Assembly (NCBI GenBank): GCA_013822735.1
Contig: PNKZ01000014.1
Coordinates: 1-64,000, forward strand
Direction of reading: 5' to 3'
From: Pirellula sp.
Lineage (GTDB): Bacteria; Planctomycetota; Planctomycetia; Pirellulales; PNKZ01
DNA length: 64,000 nucleotides
Numbering within the stretch: the stretch's first letter is position 1; the number at the start of each line of letters is the position of its first letter. The notes below the pieces were generated by a model, which saw nothing but the letters and a program-made list of their open reading frames with translations, did no database searches and was not told where the DNA came from. Below, piece by piece: positions 63,693 through 64,000 of the stretch. Both the position numbers and the translations under genes were made by a program.

Positions 63693-64000
63693 GCGAAGCG
63701 CCCTGTTTCGCGAGCCGAGTTTCGCCGCACGACATCGCGCCGGGAATTTTCAGAAGCGTGCGCCGACGCCCTAACGGACGTTGACGATTGGTCGACGACT
63801 TTTCGCGCGGGCAAAATACCCATTGGTCGGCACGACTCAACAACCTGTCGATCTCTTCGCGCATCGTTCCCTTGCTCATAGTCTCCGTCGTCAAACGAAA
63901 CCTGAGAGAAATCGCCGCCGGGGGAATTACAATGTCGCAGGCGCGAGGGAACTTCGCGCCCGGCATGAAGATGGCATTCGAAGCGGCCTGACCGGCGACC

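Overview
The window looks like a chromosomal segment of a planctomycete (Pirellula/Blastopirellula-like). Marker families point this way: a DUF1592-type cytochrome paired with a DUF1552 Tat protein, a PVC-type CxxCH heme protein with HEAT repeats, a DUF1559-like protein, a giant Ser/Thr kinase fused to FGE-fold and NPCBM modules, a PEP-CTERM tail, and a formylmethanofuran dehydrogenase C subunit in a bacterial context. The DNA is moderately GC-rich and loosely packed, and intergenic gaps are full of hairpin and MITE-like repeats. No rRNA, CRISPR array, transposase or prophage gene was seen. Assignments rest on reading motifs by eye; no database search was run.

Layout. 1-350: nested inverted repeats. 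0.35-2.6 kb: HD-GYP protein, beta-carbonic-anhydrase-like protein, initiator tRNA with a strong terminator. 2.9-6.3 kb: Pro/Tyr-rich membrane protein with a terpenoid-cyclase-like domain, sulfotransferase. 6.5-10.6 kb: glucan operon opgG/D, an unknown gene, opgH. 10.9-16.5 kb: heme/HEAT protein, thioredoxin-fold protein, pseudopilin, SUI1/YciH factor, PEP-CTERM fragment, PEGA lipoprotein. 16.8-22.8 kb: signalling block with PP2C phosphatase, membrane tyrosine phosphatase, and an overlapping histidine kinase/NtrC-type regulator pair with unusual start codons. 22.8-25.3 kb: lexA and an LRR protein between two copies of a MITE-like element, then a thioredoxin-fold protein. 25.4-35.3 kb: DUF4139 protein, small cytochrome c, EamA transporter, DUF1592/DUF1552 pair, a 30-bp hairpin, a family of ~194-bp repeats, DUF1559-like protein. 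35.5-39.9 kb: aspartate-family operon hom, proposed homoserine kinase, lysC. 40.1-48 kb: elongator tRNA-Met and a 2552-residue kinase/FGE/NPCBM/beta-propeller/LRR protein. 48.4-53.6 kb: ferredoxin, secreted protein, TPR lipoprotein, fhcC, mobA, trmL. 53.6-54.5 kb: gene-poor repeat region. 54.5-59.2 kb: FG-GAP-like protein, Tat lipoprotein, acidic-loop membrane protein, ThuA protein, MITE-like element. 59.4-63.7 kb: Ku, LigD and two small membrane proteins.

How genes may work together: opgG-X-opgH should make periplasmic glucans; hom-ApgM-like-lysC covers steps toward threonine and lysine; Ku and LigD form a two-gene end-joining system; FhcC (C1 transfer) sits beside MobA, which makes the cofactor form used by such dehydrogenases; protein phosphorylation is heavily represented. 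Less ordinary points are the giant three-module kinase, the AUC-start regulator, the unknown gene inside the glucan operon, and several dispersed repeat families.
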